Shown piece after piece: positions 37,892 through 48,723 of a stretch of 64,000 nucleotides of DNA. Position numbers and translations under genes: made by a program. Positions within the stretch are counted from its first letter, which is position 1. Every line of letters starts with the position of its first letter. Where the stretch lies: positions 2,232,001-2,296,000 of the forward strand of contig NZ_AP024650.1 in assembly GCF_019977275.1 (NCBI RefSeq). The letters are read 5' to 3'. The notes below the pieces were generated by a model. That model made no database searches. It worked only from the letters and a program-made list of their open reading frames with translations, and was not told the DNA's origin. Source of the stretch: Arthrobacter sp. StoSoilB19 (lineage in GTDB: Bacteria; Actinomycetota; Actinomycetes; Actinomycetales; Micrococcaceae).

Positions 37892-39748
37892 TCACTTCTT
37901 CTTGGCCTTGTCCTTCGATTCGTCGGTGGTCAGGGCGGCGATGAACGCTTCCTGCGGCACCTCCACTGTGCCCACCATCTTCATGCGCTTCTTGCCTTCT
38001 TTTTGCTTCTCCAGCAGCTTGCGCTTCCGCGAGATGTCACCGCCGTAGCACTTGGCCAGCACGTCCTTGCGGATGGCGCGGATGCTTTCGCGGGCGATGA
38101 TCCTGGAACCGATCGCGGCCTGGATGGGCACTTCGAACTGCTGGCGGGGAATCAGTTCGCGCAGCTTGCCGGTCATCATCACGCCGTAGGCGTACGCCTT
38201 GTCCCGGTGCGTGATGGCGCTGAACGCGTCCACCTGTTCGCCCTGGAGCATGATGTCCACCTTCACCAGGTCGGCGGCCTGCTCGCCGTCGGCCTTCCAG
38301 TCCAGCGAGCCGTAGCCCCGGGTCTTGGATTTCAGGATGTCGAAGAAGTCGAAGACGATTTCCGCCAACGGCAGGCGGTAGCGGATTTCCACCCGGTCCT
38401 CGGAAAGGTAGTCCATGCCGCCCATGACGCCGCGGCGGGACTGGCACAGTTCCATGATGGCGCCGACAAATTCGTTGGGGGCCAGGATGGTGGCGGAGAC
38501 CATGGGCTCGCGTACCTCGGCGATCTTCCCGGTGGGGTACTCGCTGGGGTTGGTCACCCGGACCACCTTCTTGTCCTCCAGGGTCACCTCGTATTCCACG
38601 TTCGGTGCGGTGGAGATGAGGTCGAGGTTGTATTCGCGCTCCAGGCGTTCGCGGGTGATCTCGAGGTGCAGGAGACCCAGGAAGCCCACGCGGAACCCGA
38701 AGCCGAGGGCAGCCGAGGTTTCCGGTTCGTAAACCAGCGCGGCGTCGTTGAGCATGAGCTTTTCGAGGGCGTCGCGGAGTACCGGATAGTCGGCGCCGTC
38801 CAGCGGATACAGGCCGGAGAACACCATGGGCTTGGCATCGGCGTAGCCGGGGAGGGACTCCGCCGCCGGCTTGGCCAGGTTGGTGACGGTATCGCCCACC
38901 TTCGACTGCCGGACGTCCTTCACGCCGGTGATCAGGTAGCCCACTTCACCGACGCCGAGCCCCTTGGACGGTGTGGGTTCCGGGGAGCTGACACCGATTT
39001 CCAGAAGCTCGTGCGAGGCCCTGGTGGACATCATCTGGATGCGCTCACGCGGATGGAGCATGCCATCCATCACACGCACGTAGGTGACCACGCCGCGGTA
39101 GGTGTCGTAGACCGAGTCGAAGATCATGGCACGGGCCGGGGCATCGGGGTTGCCCTTCGGCGCCGGCAGGTCGCGGACGATCTTGTCCAGAAGGGCCTCG
39201 ACGCCGACGCCGGTCTTGCCGGATACGCGCAGGACGTCCTCGGGATCGCCGCCGATGAGGCTGGCCAGCTCGGCGGCGTACTTTTCAGGCTGCGCCGCCG
39301 GAAGGTCGATCTTGTTCAGCACCGGGATGATGGTGAGGTTGTTCTCCATGGCCAGGTACAGGTTGGCCAGCGTCTGGGCCTCAATGCCCTGCGCCGCGTC
39401 CACCAGCAGGATGGCGCCTTCGCAGGCCGCCAGTGACCGGGATACCTCGTAGGTGAAGTCCACGTGGCCGGGCGTGTCGATCATGTTCAGCGCGTAGCTG
39501 ACGCCGTCCACCTCCCAGGGCATGCGGACGGCCTGGGACTTGATGGTGATGCCACGTTCCCGCTCGATGTCCATCCGGTCCAGGTACTGGGCCTTCATGT
39601 CACGCGCCTGGACCACACCGGTGGACTGCAGCATGCGGTCAGCCAGCGTGGACTTGCCGTGGTCGATATGCGCGATGATGCAAAAGTTCCGAATGATTGC
39701 CGGATCTGTCGCGGCGGGCACCGGTGCGGTGCGGGCCATGGGAGACAC
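37892..39748 (-). CDS. lepA: Elongation factor 4 (LepA)
   Basis: Ribosomal back-translocase GTPase. 618 residues: G1 [10 protein letters not shown]2 [11 protein letters not shown]3 DTPGHVDF, G4 NKIDLP, then EF2-like domains and the LepA-specific C-terminal domain (about 505-610) ending in a Lys-rich tail. hemW follows. Confidence 0.97.
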   Translation of the reverse strand: MSPMARTAPVPAATDPAIIRNFCIIAHIDHGKSTLADRMLQSTGVVQARDMKAQYLDRMDIERERGITIKSQAVRMPWEVDGVSYALNMIDTPGHVDFTYEVSRSLAACEGAILLVDAAQGIEAQTLANLYLAMENNLTIIPVLNKIDLPAAQPEKYAAELASLIGGDPEDVLRVSGKTGVGVEALLDKIVRDLPAPKGNPDAPARAMIFDSVYDTYRGVVTYVRVMDGMLHPRERIQMMSTRASHELLEIGVSSPEPTPSKGLGVGEVGYLITGVKDVRQSKVGDTVTNLAKPAAESLPGYADAKPMVFSGLYPLDGADYPVLRDALEKLMLNDAALVYEPETSAALGFGFRVGFLGLLHLEITRERLEREYNLDLISTAPNVEYEVTLEDKKVVRVTNPSEYPTGKIAEVREPMVSATILAPNEFVGAIMELCQSRRGVMGGMDYLSEDRVEIRYRLPLAEIVFDFFDILKSKTRGYGSLDWKADGEQAADLVKVDIMLQGEQVDAFSAITHRDKAYAYGVMMTGKLRELIPRQQFEVPIQAAIGSRIIARESIRAIRKDVLAKCYGGDISRKRKLLEKQKEGKKRMKMVGTVEVPQEAFIAALTTDESKDKAKKK

Positions 39749-39924
39749 GCAGGGTCCTTACTGTTGGCTTTTCAGCAGCCACCCGCCGGGCAACGCCATA
39801 GGCGCCTGCGGAACAGCTGCACATCTTGAACATCCAGTGTCCCACGTCCGGGACCCACGGACCGCATCCGGGCAGGGCGCCGCCGGGCAGTTCCATGCCG
39901 AACCACCGCCGATAGGCTTTTCGC

Positions 39925-40476
39925 ATGGTCATTGATCTCCGCTCCCTGGGAAACGCCGTCCGCCGCGGCCTGCGCATGCTGCAGAAACGGCGGCCCGCCC
40001 CGCCGGCCCCGGGCCCCGACCGGGACCGCCGGGCGGGGGCCATGCCTCAGGCTCCCGGCGGAGGTCCTGCCGGGTCCGGGTATCCCGGTGATTACAGCGG
40101 GCGGTCCGCCGTCCGGTATGCACCGCAGCCGGACGGCGACCCGGATCCGGGCGAGGTGGTGTGGGCCTGGGTCCCTTACGAGGAGGACCACGGCAAGGGG
40201 AAGGACCGGCCGGTGCTGCTGGTGGGGCATAACGGCCCGTTCCTCCTGGGACTGATGCTGACCAGCAGGGACAGGGTGCCTGCCGGTTCAACGTCCGGCG
40301 ACTACGTGGACCTCGGTTCCGGGGACTGGGACAAGCAGGGCAGGCCCAGTGAAGTGCGCCTGGACCGTATCCTGCAGATCCGCCCTGACAGCATCCGGCG
40401 GGAGGGCGCCGTGCTGGACGCGGCGCGGTTTGAGAAAGTTGCGGCCGGGCTGCGCCGGCGACACGGCTGGACCTGA
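39925..40476 (+). CDS. PemK/MazF-like protein with a long N-terminal extension
   Basis: 183 residues. The first ~72 are basic and Pro/Gly-rich with no recognisable fold; the rest (about 73-180) resembles a PemK/MazF RNase core: PGEVVWAWVPYEEDHGKGKD, RPVLLVGHNG, LMLTSRD and a Gly/Asp-rich loop. MazF toxins begin with GEIWWV(D/N) and PR.RPVLVV, and the match is partial. No antitoxin gene is adjacent, so it may be a solitary family member rather than a toxin. ATG at 39925 lies 6 bases after TAGGCT, suggesting a leaderless mRNA. Confidence 0.75.
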   Translation: MVIDLRSLGNAVRRGLRMLQKRRPAPPAPGPDRDRRAGAMPQAPGGGPAGSGYPGDYSGRSAVRYAPQPDGDPDPGEVVWAWVPYEEDHGKGKDRPVLLVGHNGPFLLGLMLTSRDRVPAGSTSGDYVDLGSGDWDKQGRPSEVRLDRILQIRPDSIRREGAVLDAARFEKVAAGLRRRHGWT

Positions 40477-40645
40477 CCAACCCAAATGGCCAGTGCCGCC
40501 GCTGACCTGCTATTCTTTATTGCTGTGTGTCCGTGCAGGTCGACGGTCACTGATGGCTGGCCGCCATAGGTATCCCCACGCCGCTCAGTCAAGGCCAGCC
40601 TGAAAGCCCTCTAGACCATTTCCGCATTACAAAGAGAGTTCACAC

Positions 40646-40906
40646 GTGGCGAATATCAAGTCCCAGAAGAAGCGCATCCTGACCAACGAGAAGGCACGCC
40701 TGCGCAACAACGCAGTCAAGTCTGAGCTGAAGACGGCCATCCGCGCCGTCAACACCGCCGTTGAGTCCTCTGACAAGGAAGCTGCTACTACTGCGCTCGT
40801 TACTGCCAGCCGTAAGCTGGACAAGGCTGTCAGCAAGGGTGTTCTGCACAAGAACAACGCAGCGAACCGCAAGTCGGCGATCTCCAAGAAGGTCAACGCA
40901 CTCTAA
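40646..40906 (+). CDS. rpsT: 30S ribosomal protein S20
   Basis: 86 residues, basic, starting [20 protein letters not shown], typical of S20, which binds 16S rRNA. The start is GTG with AAAGAGAG upstream. It has a 5' region of about 130 bp with no gene and is followed by a strong terminator. Confidence 0.97.
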   Translation: MANIKSQKKRILTNEKARLRNNAVKSELKTAIRAVNTAVESSDKEAATTALVTASRKLDKAVSKGVLHKNNAANRKSAISKKVNAL

Positions 40907-40931
40907 GGTTTCCAGTTCCCACGAACTGATG

Positions 40932-40963
40932 GTGTGGCCGGTACCGCAAGGTACCGGCCACAC
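40932..40963. terminator. Terminator after rpsT, shared with holA
   Basis: GTGTGGCCGGTACC and its complement (40950-40963) form a 14-bp perfect stem with loop GCAA, then GCTTTT. It lies between the convergent rpsT and holA. Confidence 0.88.
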
Positions 40964-40981
40964 GCTTTTAAGCGTTGCGGC

Positions 40982-41998
40982 CTACCTGCCCTGGACGGAC
41001 ATGGCAATCACCGTCACGGCGTGTTCGACGGCGTAGACGGGGTCCCGGGACAAGCCCTTGACCTGCGCATCAGCCTCCGCCGTGGCCTGGATGGACCGGA
41101 CCAGGCCTTCCGGGGTCCAGCGCCGGACGTCCCGCTGTGCCTGCTCCACGAGCCAGGGCTGCATCCCGAGTTCCGCCGCGATCTGCGCGGGCGATCCGGA
41201 GGCGCCGGCCACCCGTGCGACAGTCCTCAGCTTCGAGGCGAGGGCTGCCACCAGCGGAACCGGGTCAGCACCGGTGGCAAGGGCGTGGCGCAGCGTCGAC
41301 AGCGCCACGGGGGCGTTTCCTGCCATTGCGGCGTCGGCGACCTTGAACGCGGTGGCCTCGATCCGTCCGCCGTAGTACTTGTCCACGGTCTCAGTAGTGA
41401 CGGTGCTCCCTGCGTCGGCAATCAGTTGCGAGCACGCCGCGGCGAGTTCCGAAAGGTCGGCCCCCACGGCATTCACCAGCGCCTGGACGGCGTCCTGGTT
41501 GATCCGACGCCCGGCCGCCTTGAACTCCGCCATGACGAACGAGACCTTGTCCGCATCCTTCTTCAGTGGCTGGCAGTCGACGACCGGCCAGCCACCCTTC
41601 TTAACGGCGTCGAGGAGCTTTTTGCCGCGTGCTCCGCCGGCGTGCCGGAGCACGACGACGGCGTCCTGTTCCGGGTGCTGCAGGTAGGCAAGGGCATCCG
41701 CCAGGAAGGCGTCGTTCATCCCTTCCACGGCCTCCACTTCAATGAGCTTGCTCTCACCGAACAGTGAAGGGCTCACCTGCATGGTCAGGGTGCCGGCGTC
41801 ATAGCCGGCGGCGTTGATGCGGCTCAATTCGACGTCCGGCGCGGCCGCCCTGACCTGTGAGCGGATCCTGTCCATGGCCCTGATGCCCAGGTACTCTTCC
41901 GGGCCGCTTACCAGCACGATCGAGGCCGGGGCTACGTCCCGCCAGGAGGCTGTGTTCGACGCCGGGGAGCGTGTTGCCCGCTTTTGCGCGACGGCCAT
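40982..41998 (-). CDS. holA: DNA polymerase III subunit delta
   Basis: HolA opens the sliding clamp as part of the clamp loader. 338 residues: an N-terminal AAA+-like domain beginning VLVSGPEEYLG, a central NAVGADLSELAAACSQL helix bundle and a C-terminal collar. Its first 67 bp overlap the end of comEC. comEA-comEC-holA is a familiar order upstream of rpsT. Confidence 0.92.
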   Translation of the reverse strand: MAVAQKRATRSPASNTASWRDVAPASIVLVSGPEEYLGIRAMDRIRSQVRAAAPDVELSRINAAGYDAGTLTMQVSPSLFGESKLIEVEAVEGMNDAFLADALAYLQHPEQDAVVVLRHAGGARGKKLLDAVKKGGWPVVDCQPLKKDADKVSFVMAEFKAAGRRINQDAVQALVNAVGADLSELAAACSQLIADAGSTVTTETVDKYYGGRIEATAFKVADAAMAGNAPVALSTLRHALATGADPVPLVAALASKLRTVARVAGASGSPAQIAAELGMQPWLVEQAQRDVRRWTPEGLVRSIQATAEADAQVKGLSRDPVYAVEHAVTVIAMSVQGR

Positions 41999-44037
41999 CC
42001 AAGGTCCCTTCCGGAGGTTTTATTGCAGTATCCCAGCCTGCCACGTCTGCGCCCGCGGTCCAAGCTGCCCTTGCGGCGGATGTGCTGCAGCCGCAGCTCC
42101 ATCAGCCCGATCAGTGCCACCGTGACGGCGTGCGCTTTCCGGACCTGGCAGGCGAACCGCAGGGGCCGGACCACTGCCCACACGGCCGCCAGGGTAACGG
42201 TGGACAACAGCACCATCGACAGCAGCCCGGGCACTCCCTCAGGCCAGGGCAGGGCGGAGCCGGGCAGCTGCGCCGTGAACCTGGCGGTGGCGGCGACGCC
42301 GGCGCTGAACGTTCCAGCCACAGCGATCAGAAACGTGGCGGCCCACGGAAGCAGGACCACCAGCGGCACCGCTGCCGTTCCCAGCAGGGTCACCGGCGCC
42401 ACCAGGGGTGACACCACGACATTGGCCAGCAGCGAATAGGTGGCGAACCGGGGCTGCAGGAGGACGATGACGGGCCCGCACAACAGCTGTGCGGACAGCG
42501 GAACCGCAACGGCGGCGGCGATCCACCGGGGCACCGCTGCGGGAATCCAGGCGACGATCCGCCGCCCCAGGAGAATGATCCCCAGCGTGGCAAGGACGGA
42601 CAGCAGGAATCCGAAACTGGTGCCAAGGGCAGGCTCGGCCAGTAGAAGGCCGATGACGGCGAGGCACAGGAAGCTCAGTCCGCGCCCTGGGCGTCCGCCC
42701 GCGAGGGCGGCCACCCCGATGGCACCCATGAGAGCGGCCCGCAGGACGCTGGCGTCCGGTCCCACCAGGACTATGAAGAGGGCCAGGCCGCAAAGTGCTC
42801 CAGCCGCAGCGGGAGCACGCGGCAGCCGGCACCGGCGGCACAGGAGCAGCAAGGCCCCCAGCACCAGGCTGCAGTTTGCCCCGCTGACCGCCGTTAGGTG
42901 GGTCATGCCCACAGCCTTCATGGCGTTGTCCAGTCCCTCGTCCAGTGCGCTGGTGTCTCCGGTGACCATTCCCGGAAGGAGTCCGCGGGCATCGGGTGAC
43001 AGGAAAACCGCGGCGGAAACGAAGCGCGCCCGAAGCTCCTTCGCTGCCCCCTCCAGCAGCGAGCCTCCCATGGCCTTGCCGGGGGCGGTGGAGGCGGCCA
43101 GGGTTCCCGCGTCCTGGTCCCCCGGCTCCGCCGGCCGCAGCTTTCCTGCTGCGCGCAGGGTCTGCCCCGGAACCACCCCGCCCCAGCCTTGCCCGCCCAT
43201 GATGGTGAGCCGCGCCCGTGTCCGCACCAGCATGCCGCCGGTGGTCACTTCCTGCGTCCACACCGGAACTGCCCAGCGTCCCGCCGACCCGCCCGGTCCT
43301 GCCATGGCCCTTGGGTTTCCGGCCACCTCCACAATGGCGACGACGGACTTGCCGGCAGTGACCGCGTCGGCGAGGGGACCCTCGAACCGTTGGCTTGACG
43401 ACGTTGCAGCGTGGGCTGCGGCGGCAGCGGCCAGCATCAGGGAGACGCCCAGGGCGGCGGGAAAGCTGCGTCCGGTGGCGCGGGGCGGCCCGGCCCGTTC
43501 CTGGTGGCCGACGGCGGGACGCGCAGTTCGTGCCGTGCGATGCCTGGCCGCGCGGGCCAGGAGGAGGCCGCCAAGTGCCGCCAGTGCGGAGCACAGTGCT
43601 GCAAGCTCCGCAGGCGGCAGCCAGAGCCCGGCCACTGAGGCGGTCCATACCAATAATGCCGGAAGGGCAAGGCGGAGGTCCGTGCGGCGTCGTGGTTCCG
43701 CGGGACTGGTATCAGCGTTTTCCTGGGCCTTGCCGCCATCGGCCACCCGCTGGCGCACGTGGTGCACGGCGCGCGTCCAGTGCCCCTGCAGCGGCCGGTG
43801 CCCGGTGGCCGGCAAGCAGGGGGTCCGTGGGTGGGCCGGTGTCGAAGGCGGAGAAGGGGTCCCGGAGGCTTCCGTTGCGCCTGGAGGCGTCGGAGCCTGT
43901 GGTTCCAGGCCGGGGCCATTCACCGCGGACTCGATGAAGCGGTGCCAGGGACTGCGCCGTTGCTTTCCGCCGCCGGGATCGGGCGCATTCCATCCCTGAC
44001 CCTTGTCCCGGCCTCCCCTTCCTGAATTCGCTCCCAC
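41932..44037 (-). CDS. comEC: ComEC/Rec2-type DNA uptake channel
   Basis: 701 residues. A polar, Pro-rich N-terminal stretch of about 115 residues precedes two hydrophobic helices, an extracellular DUF4131/OB-like domain (about 210-330) and the Competence domain (about 350-630) with MTHLTAVSGANCSLVLGALL, the family core. The C-terminal metallo-beta-lactamase domain of Bacillus ComEC is absent; the protein ends in a basic tail overlapping holA. The start is uncertain within the low-complexity N-terminus. Confidence 0.88.
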   Translation of the reverse strand: MGANSGRGGRDKGQGWNAPDPGGGKQRRSPWHRFIESAVNGPGLEPQAPTPPGATEASGTPSPPSTPAHPRTPCLPATGHRPLQGHWTRAVHHVRQRVADGGKAQENADTSPAEPRRRTDLRLALPALLVWTASVAGLWLPPAELAALCSALAALGGLLLARAARHRTARTARPAVGHQERAGPPRATGRSFPAALGVSLMLAAAAAAHAATSSSQRFEGPLADAVTAGKSVVAIVEVAGNPRAMAGPGGSAGRWAVPVWTQEVTTGGMLVRTRARLTIMGGQGWGGVVPGQTLRAAGKLRPAEPGDQDAGTLAASTAPGKAMGGSLLEGAAKELRARFVSAAVFLSPDARGLLPGMVTGDTSALDEGLDNAMKAVGMTHLTAVSGANCSLVLGALLLLCRRCRLPRAPAAAGALCGLALFIVLVGPDASVLRAALMGAIGVAALAGGRPGRGLSFLCLAVIGLLLAEPALGTSFGFLLSVLATLGIILLGRRIVAWIPAAVPRWIAAAVAVPLSAQLLCGPVIVLLQPRFATYSLLANVVVSPLVAPVTLLGTAAVPLVVLLPWAATFLIAVAGTFSAGVAATARFTAQLPGSALPWPEGVPGLLSMVLLSTVTLAAVWAVVRPLRFACQVRKAHAVTVALIGLMELRLQHIRRKGSLDRGRRRGRLGYCNKTSGRDLGWPSRKSGQHAPRRRTQPPGGT

Positions 44038-44045
44038 GGCCGTCC

Positions 44046-44957
44046 CTAGACCGTCACCAGCGGGAGCAAGGCCTCAAGCATCTTTGGTCCCACGCCGTCG
44101 ACGGCGTCCAGTTCTTCCGCGCTCTTGAAGGGGCCGTGTTCCTTCCGCCAGTCCACGATCCGCTGGGCCAGGACCGGCCCGACTTTTGGCAGCGTGTCCA
44201 GCGTGGCAGCGTCCGCGGTGTTGAGGTTGACCTTTCCGCCGGTCTGGCCGGGTACCGTCCCCTGCTGCGCAGTGCCTGAACCAGCACCCATTGACCCAGT
44301 GCCGTCCGGACCTGCGGCACCGGCCGCGGAGGCCTGGGGTTCCCCTTGCCGCGGAACGTGGATTTTCTGGCCGTCCTCCACCACGAGGGCAAGGTTGAGC
44401 CGGTTGACGTCGGCGTCCGGAGTCGCACCGCCCGCCGCAGCGATGGCGTCCTCAACGCGGCTGCCGTGCGGCAGCCGGATAACACCGGGTCTGGCCACGG
44501 CGCCAACAACGTGCACCACCACCGTCCCCGCTGACGCGGAGCCGCCCTGCCCGCTGCCGGAATCCGGTGGGGCTGGGGCCCCGCCCTGGACGGAACCACT
44601 GTCACCGGCCGCTGCTGATGCGCCGCCGGAACCGGTGCCGCCCAACGGCAGGACCTGGGGCGCGGCCGCCCCGGCCTGCCACCAAAACCAGGCTCCCGCG
44701 GCCACGGCCAGAACAGCCAGCAGCACGGCGACGCGCAGCCCCACCCGCCACCGGAGCGAAGGCGCCACACCGGAACCAGCTCCGGAGCCACTGCCGGGTT
44801 TGTCTCCGCCCGCGTCACCGGAACCCCGGTACTCAAAACCGTCGGGGCCGGCCCCGTCCTGCAGGAGCCCGGAAGGTCCCTCCCCCAGGGTGGCATGGAG
44901 CCTCGCCCTCACATGGCGCGCCTGCTGACCTGCTGCTCCAGCATCCCGGCGTGACAT
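44046..44957 (-). CDS. comEA: ComEA-like DNA-binding protein
   Basis: 303 residues: a cytoplasmic N-terminus, one membrane helix (about 73-93), a Gly/Ser-rich linker, an SLBB domain (about 145-205) and a C-terminal helix-hairpin-helix (about 240-303: VNLNTADAATLDTLPKVGP). This matches ComEA, the extracellular DNA receptor of transformation, upstream of comEC by 8 bp. Natural transformation in this organism is not shown by this alone. Confidence 0.9.
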   Translation of the reverse strand: MSRRDAGAAGQQARHVRARLHATLGEGPSGLLQDGAGPDGFEYRGSGDAGGDKPGSGSGAGSGVAPSLRWRVGLRVAVLLAVLAVAAGAWFWWQAGAAAPQVLPLGGTGSGGASAAAGDSGSVQGGAPAPPDSGSGQGGSASAGTVVVHVVGAVARPGVIRLPHGSRVEDAIAAAGGATPDADVNRLNLALVVEDGQKIHVPRQGEPQASAAGAAGPDGTGSMGAGSGTAQQGTVPGQTGGKVNLNTADAATLDTLPKVGPVLAQRIVDWRKEHGPFKSAEELDAVDGVGPKMLEALLPLVTV

Positions 44958-45005
44958 AGCTCCACCCTAGGAACACGGTCCGCCGACCGGCAGCCGGCAA
45001 AGAGG

Positions 45006-46025
45006 CTATGTGGAAAGGTGCGCTTCAGCGCCCGGTCCGCCGTCCGTCCCCCCATCGGCGGCCGTCCTGCCCACGATGACCGCAAGGACGCCGAGGCCCG
45101 CATGGGCAGCGAGGACCGCCGGGAGGGAACTGATCTGGGCGGGCGGGCATTCGGGAAGTGCCGCTTCCAGCCGCGCGGCCAGGCTCTCCGCCTCTTCGGA
45201 GTTCCCGAAATGATGGACGGCCAGGCGCACGGCCTCTCCCGGACGCGCCGCCGCTTCGGCCACCACGATTTCCTCAAGGCGCGCCACGGCCCTGGCACCT
45301 GACCGCACCTTCTCCAGCGGGACGATCCTGCCGCCGTCGACCGCAAGGATAGGTTTGATGGCAAACATGGTGCCCAGCAGCGAGGCCGCGGCGCCGATCC
45401 GTCCGCCCCGCCGCAGCTGTTCCAGGCTGGGGACGTAGAAGAAGACCTTGGTGCGGGCTGCCTGGGCCGCTGCCGCGGCAGCAACCCCGGCATGGTCGGC
45501 GCCGGCGGCGGCAGCCTCCACGGCAGCCTGCACGGCCATCCCCTGTGCCATGCCCACGGTTCGGGTATCCACCACCTCCACGGGGATCCCCACCTTTGCC
45601 GCAGCAAGCCGGGCCGCGTCGGCAGTGCCGGAAAGTTCCCCGGAGATATGGACGGAAACGACCGCCTGGAATCCCCGGAGTTCGGCCGCGCGGTACGCCT
45701 GCTCAAATTGGCCCGGTGACGGCCTGGATGTTTTGACCTGCGTTCCGGAGGCCAGCGCCACGGCGATGGTCTCGAGGATGTCGTCTTCACCCTCGCCGTA
45801 GATTTCCCGGCCCACCATGACGGGCATGGGTGTCACGGTCAGGATGCCGTCCCGCGGCAGCCTGCCTGCATAGTCCGCAGGCAGGGCGGCAGCGGAATCA
45901 GTGACGACGGCTGTGCGCACCTCAGCGCTCCCGGCCGCCCGCCGCGTCCCCGGACGCGCCCCGGGACGGAGGCCTGACAGCCGTGCACGGACCCATGGCC
46001 AGGCAGCGGCATTACTGTCGGGCAA
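45006..46025 (-). CDS. DegV-family fatty-acid-binding protein
   Basis: 339 residues. After an Arg-rich N-terminal stretch (about 1-35) the DegV fold begins with TAVVTDSAAALPADYA; it has VSVHISGELSGTADAARLAA and the VVDTRTVGMAQG segment of the family. DegV (FakB) proteins bind acyl chains. A start nearer VRTAVVTD is possible. No FakA kinase gene is nearby. Confidence 0.88.
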   Translation of the reverse strand: MPDSNAAAWPWVRARLSGLRPGARPGTRRAAGSAEVRTAVVTDSAAALPADYAGRLPRDGILTVTPMPVMVGREIYGEGEDDILETIAVALASGTQVKTSRPSPGQFEQAYRAAELRGFQAVVSVHISGELSGTADAARLAAAKVGIPVEVVDTRTVGMAQGMAVQAAVEAAAAGADHAGVAAAAAAQAARTKVFFYVPSLEQLRRGGRIGAAASLLGTMFAIKPILAVDGGRIVPLEKVRSGARAVARLEEIVVAEAAARPGEAVRLAVHHFGNSEEAESLAARLEAALPECPPAQISSLPAVLAAHAGLGVLAVIVGRTAADGGTDGGPGAEAHLST

Positions 46026-46112
46026 GGGGCCTCCTGGAGACGGTGTCCGGATCAGTCAGCACCGGCCGCCGGAAAACTTCCCGCGGCCGGTGCGTGCTGC
46101 AGGGTGCAGCGC

Positions 46113-48638
46113 TTATGCCGGGACGATGTTGACCAGCTTAGGCGCACGGACGATGACTGTCCTGATGCCGCGGCCGTCAAGGGCGCGCTGGACGTTGTCG
46201 GACGCCAGGGCCAGCTCGCGGAGCTGATCCTCGGAGACGTCCGGGGACACCTCAAGCCGGTCACGGACCTTGCCCTGCACCTGGACAACGGCGGTGACCG
46301 TGTCCTGGACCAGGAGCGCGGGATCGTGGGCGGGCCAGCCTGCGTTGGCCACCGACGCCGGGTGGCCCAGCAAGTTCCACATGTCCTCGGCGGTGTATGG
46401 CGCGAAGAGGCTGAGGATCACGGCGACGGCTTCAGCGGCTTCGCGGACCGCCGGATCCGCCGCCCCTGCGCCGGAGTCAATGGCCTTGCGGGTGGCGTTG
46501 ACCAGCTCCATCAGCTTGGCCACCACCACGTTGAACTTGTTGGCGTCCAGCAGTTCAGCGGCGTCCGCGATGGTGCGGTGCGTTACCGACCGCAGCGCGC
46601 GGTCGCCGGTGGTGGCGTCCACGCCGGGCCCGCTGGCCACGTCCTGCGCCAGGCGCCAGGCGCGGGCCAGGAATTTCGCCGAGCCCGACGGCGAAACATC
46701 GGCCCAGTCGACGTCGTCCTCCGGCGGGGAGGCGAAGATCATGGTCAGCCGGACCGCGTCCACGCCGTACTTGTCGAGCTGCTCGCCGAGGTCCACGCCG
46801 TTGCCCAGCGACTTGCTCATGGCTTTGCCGCCGTTGAGTACCTGGCCCTGGTTCAGCAGGGCGCTGAAGGGTTCGTCGGCGTCGATCATGCCCAGGTCGT
46901 GGATGACCTTGGTGAAGAAGCGGGCGTACAGCAGGTGGAGGATGGCGTGCTCCACACCGCCGACGTACTGGCCCACGGGCATCCAGTCGTTGATCTTCTC
47001 CGGATCGAAGGGGCCCCCGGTGTAGTGCGGGGAGACGAAGCGCAGGAAGTACCAGGAGGAGTCGACGAACGTGTCCATGGTGTCGGTGTCCCGCTTGGCA
47101 TGGCCGTGGCAGGTGGGGCATTCGACGTTGACCCAGGACTCGGCCGCGGCCAGCGGCGAGGTGCCCTTCGGGGCCAGGTCCTCGCCGCGGAGGTCCGAGG
47201 GAAGGGTCACGGGCAGCTGCTCATCGGGAACGGGGACTTCGCCGCAGGACGGGCAGTGGATGATGGGGATGGGGGTGCCCCAGAACCGCTGCCGGCTCAG
47301 GAGCCAGTCGCGGAGCCGGAAGTTCACGAACTTCTCGCCGGTGCCCTGCCGCTCCAGGATGGTGATGGCCGCCGGGATGGCCTCGGCCTTGGGCAGTCCG
47401 TCGAGCTCGCCGGAGTTGATCAGGGTGCCCTCCCCCGAGGTGGCGGTGCCCGAGACGGCGGGATCCTCTTCGCCGGTGTCCAGGACGGCGCGGACCGGCA
47501 GGTTGAACGCGCGGGCGAAGTCGAGGTCCCGCTGGTCATGCGCGGGCACGGCCATGATGGCGCCCGTGCCGTAGTCGGCCAGGACGTAGTCGGCAGCCCA
47601 GACCGGCAGTTTTTCGCCGTTCAGCGGGTTGATGGCGTAGCGGCCGGTGAAGACACCAGTCTTTTCGCGCTCGGTGGACTGGCGTTCGATCTCGGAGAGC
47701 GCCTTGACCCGTTCACGGTATTCGTCCAGGGCAGCTGCGTGGTCGTCCGTGACAAGTTCGACGGCGAGCGGCGCGTCGGCAGCCACCACGAAGAAGGTTG
47801 CCCCGTACAGGGTGTCCGGGCGGGTGGTGAAGACCGTGACCTCCTTGGCGGGCTTGCCGCCGTCGGCCTCGATCACGAAGTTGACGTGGGCACCCTCGGA
47901 CCGGCCGATCCAGTTCTTCTGCATGGCCAGGACGCGCTCGGGCCAGTGGCCGCGCAGCTCGTCCATGTCATCCAGCAGGCGGTCCGCGTAGTCGGTGATC
48001 TTGAAGTACCACTGGTTGAGCGACTTCTTGGTCACGGTGGTGCCGCAGCGCTCGCAGGCGCCGTTGACTACCTGCTCGTTGGCCAGGACGGTCTGGTCCT
48101 TGGGGCACCAGTTGACCGGGGAGTTCTTCCGGTAGGCCAGCCCGCGCTCGTAGAAGCGCTTGAACAGCCACTGGGTCCAGCGGTAGTACTCGGGGTCGGA
48201 GGTGTGGAGGCGGCGCGACCAGTCGGCGGAGATGGCGTACCGCTTGAAGGACGCTGCCTGGGTGTCGATGTTGGCGTAGGTCCACTCGCTGGGGTGGGCG
48301 TTGCGCTTGATGGCAGCGTTCTCCGCGGGCAGGCCAAAGGAGTCCCAGCCGATGGGGTGCAGGACGTCGTACCCCTTCTGGCGCAGGTAGCGGGCCACGA
48401 CGTCACCCATGGCGAACGCTTCGGCGTGGCCCATGTGCAGGTCACCGGACGGGTACGGGAACATGTCAAGCACGTAGCGGCGCTCCCGGGACCCGTCATC
48501 CACCGGGGTGAAGACCTTGAGGTCCTCCCACACCTGGGGCCATTTGGCCTCCATGGCGGTGAAACTGTAGGTGCCCTCCTCAGGCTCCGCCGATACTGTT
48601 GTTGCTGTTCCGGTCTCTGTCTCCGGCTGAACGCCCAC
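46113..48638 (-). CDS. leuS: Leucyl-tRNA synthetase
   Basis: LeuS charges tRNA-Leu. From the GTG at 48638 (AGAGGG upstream) it has 841 residues; a longer frame to 48728 would begin inside the leader terminator. Signatures: HMGH (class I HIGH) in [13 protein letters not shown], the CP1 editing domain ([13 protein letters not shown]), and AMSKS (KMSKS) in [12 protein letters not shown]. The upstream region carries a Leu-rich leader peptide and a terminator hairpin, so attenuation is likely. Confidence 0.95.
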   Translation of the reverse strand: MGVQPETETGTATTVSAEPEEGTYSFTAMEAKWPQVWEDLKVFTPVDDGSRERRYVLDMFPYPSGDLHMGHAEAFAMGDVVARYLRQKGYDVLHPIGWDSFGLPAENAAIKRNAHPSEWTYANIDTQAASFKRYAISADWSRRLHTSDPEYYRWTQWLFKRFYERGLAYRKNSPVNWCPKDQTVLANEQVVNGACERCGTTVTKKSLNQWYFKITDYADRLLDDMDELRGHWPERVLAMQKNWIGRSEGAHVNFVIEADGGKPAKEVTVFTTRPDTLYGATFFVVAADAPLAVELVTDDHAAALDEYRERVKALSEIERQSTEREKTGVFTGRYAINPLNGEKLPVWAADYVLADYGTGAIMAVPAHDQRDLDFARAFNLPVRAVLDTGEEDPAVSGTATSGEGTLINSGELDGLPKAEAIPAAITILERQGTGEKFVNFRLRDWLLSRQRFWGTPIPIIHCPSCGEVPVPDEQLPVTLPSDLRGEDLAPKGTSPLAAAESWVNVECPTCHGHAKRDTDTMDTFVDSSWYFLRFVSPHYTGGPFDPEKINDWMPVGQYVGGVEHAILHLLYARFFTKVIHDLGMIDADEPFSALLNQGQVLNGGKAMSKSLGNGVDLGEQLDKYGVDAVRLTMIFASPPEDDVDWADVSPSGSAKFLARAWRLAQDVASGPGVDATTGDRALRSVTHRTIADAAELLDANKFNVVVAKLMELVNATRKAIDSGAGAADPAVREAAEAVAVILSLFAPYTAEDMWNLLGHPASVANAGWPAHDPALLVQDTVTAVVQVQGKVRDRLEVSPDVSEDQLRELALASDNVQRALDGRGIRTVIVRAPKLVNIVPA

Positions 48639-48723
48639 TGCTGCCCTCTTCTGTTCTGTTACGGCATCGGTGCTGCCATAACGGCCTGATCCTCCTGCTG
48701 CCGGCCCGGCGCCATACCCCGGA

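Noticed and set aside
39925..40476. A complete toxin-antitoxin module
   Set aside because: No antitoxin-like frame lies within the flanking 175 bp on either side.
40477..40645. S20 autoregulatory structure or small gene upstream of rpsT
   Set aside because: No convincing hairpin or reading frame could be made out; left as untranslated leader.
41984..43999. Long plus-strand frames opposite comEC
   Set aside because: Low-complexity Ala/Pro/Arg/Ser content and no motif; comEC on the minus strand is well supported.
46104..48689. 861-codon frame opposite leuS
   Set aside because: Antisense shadow of leuS with no family motif.
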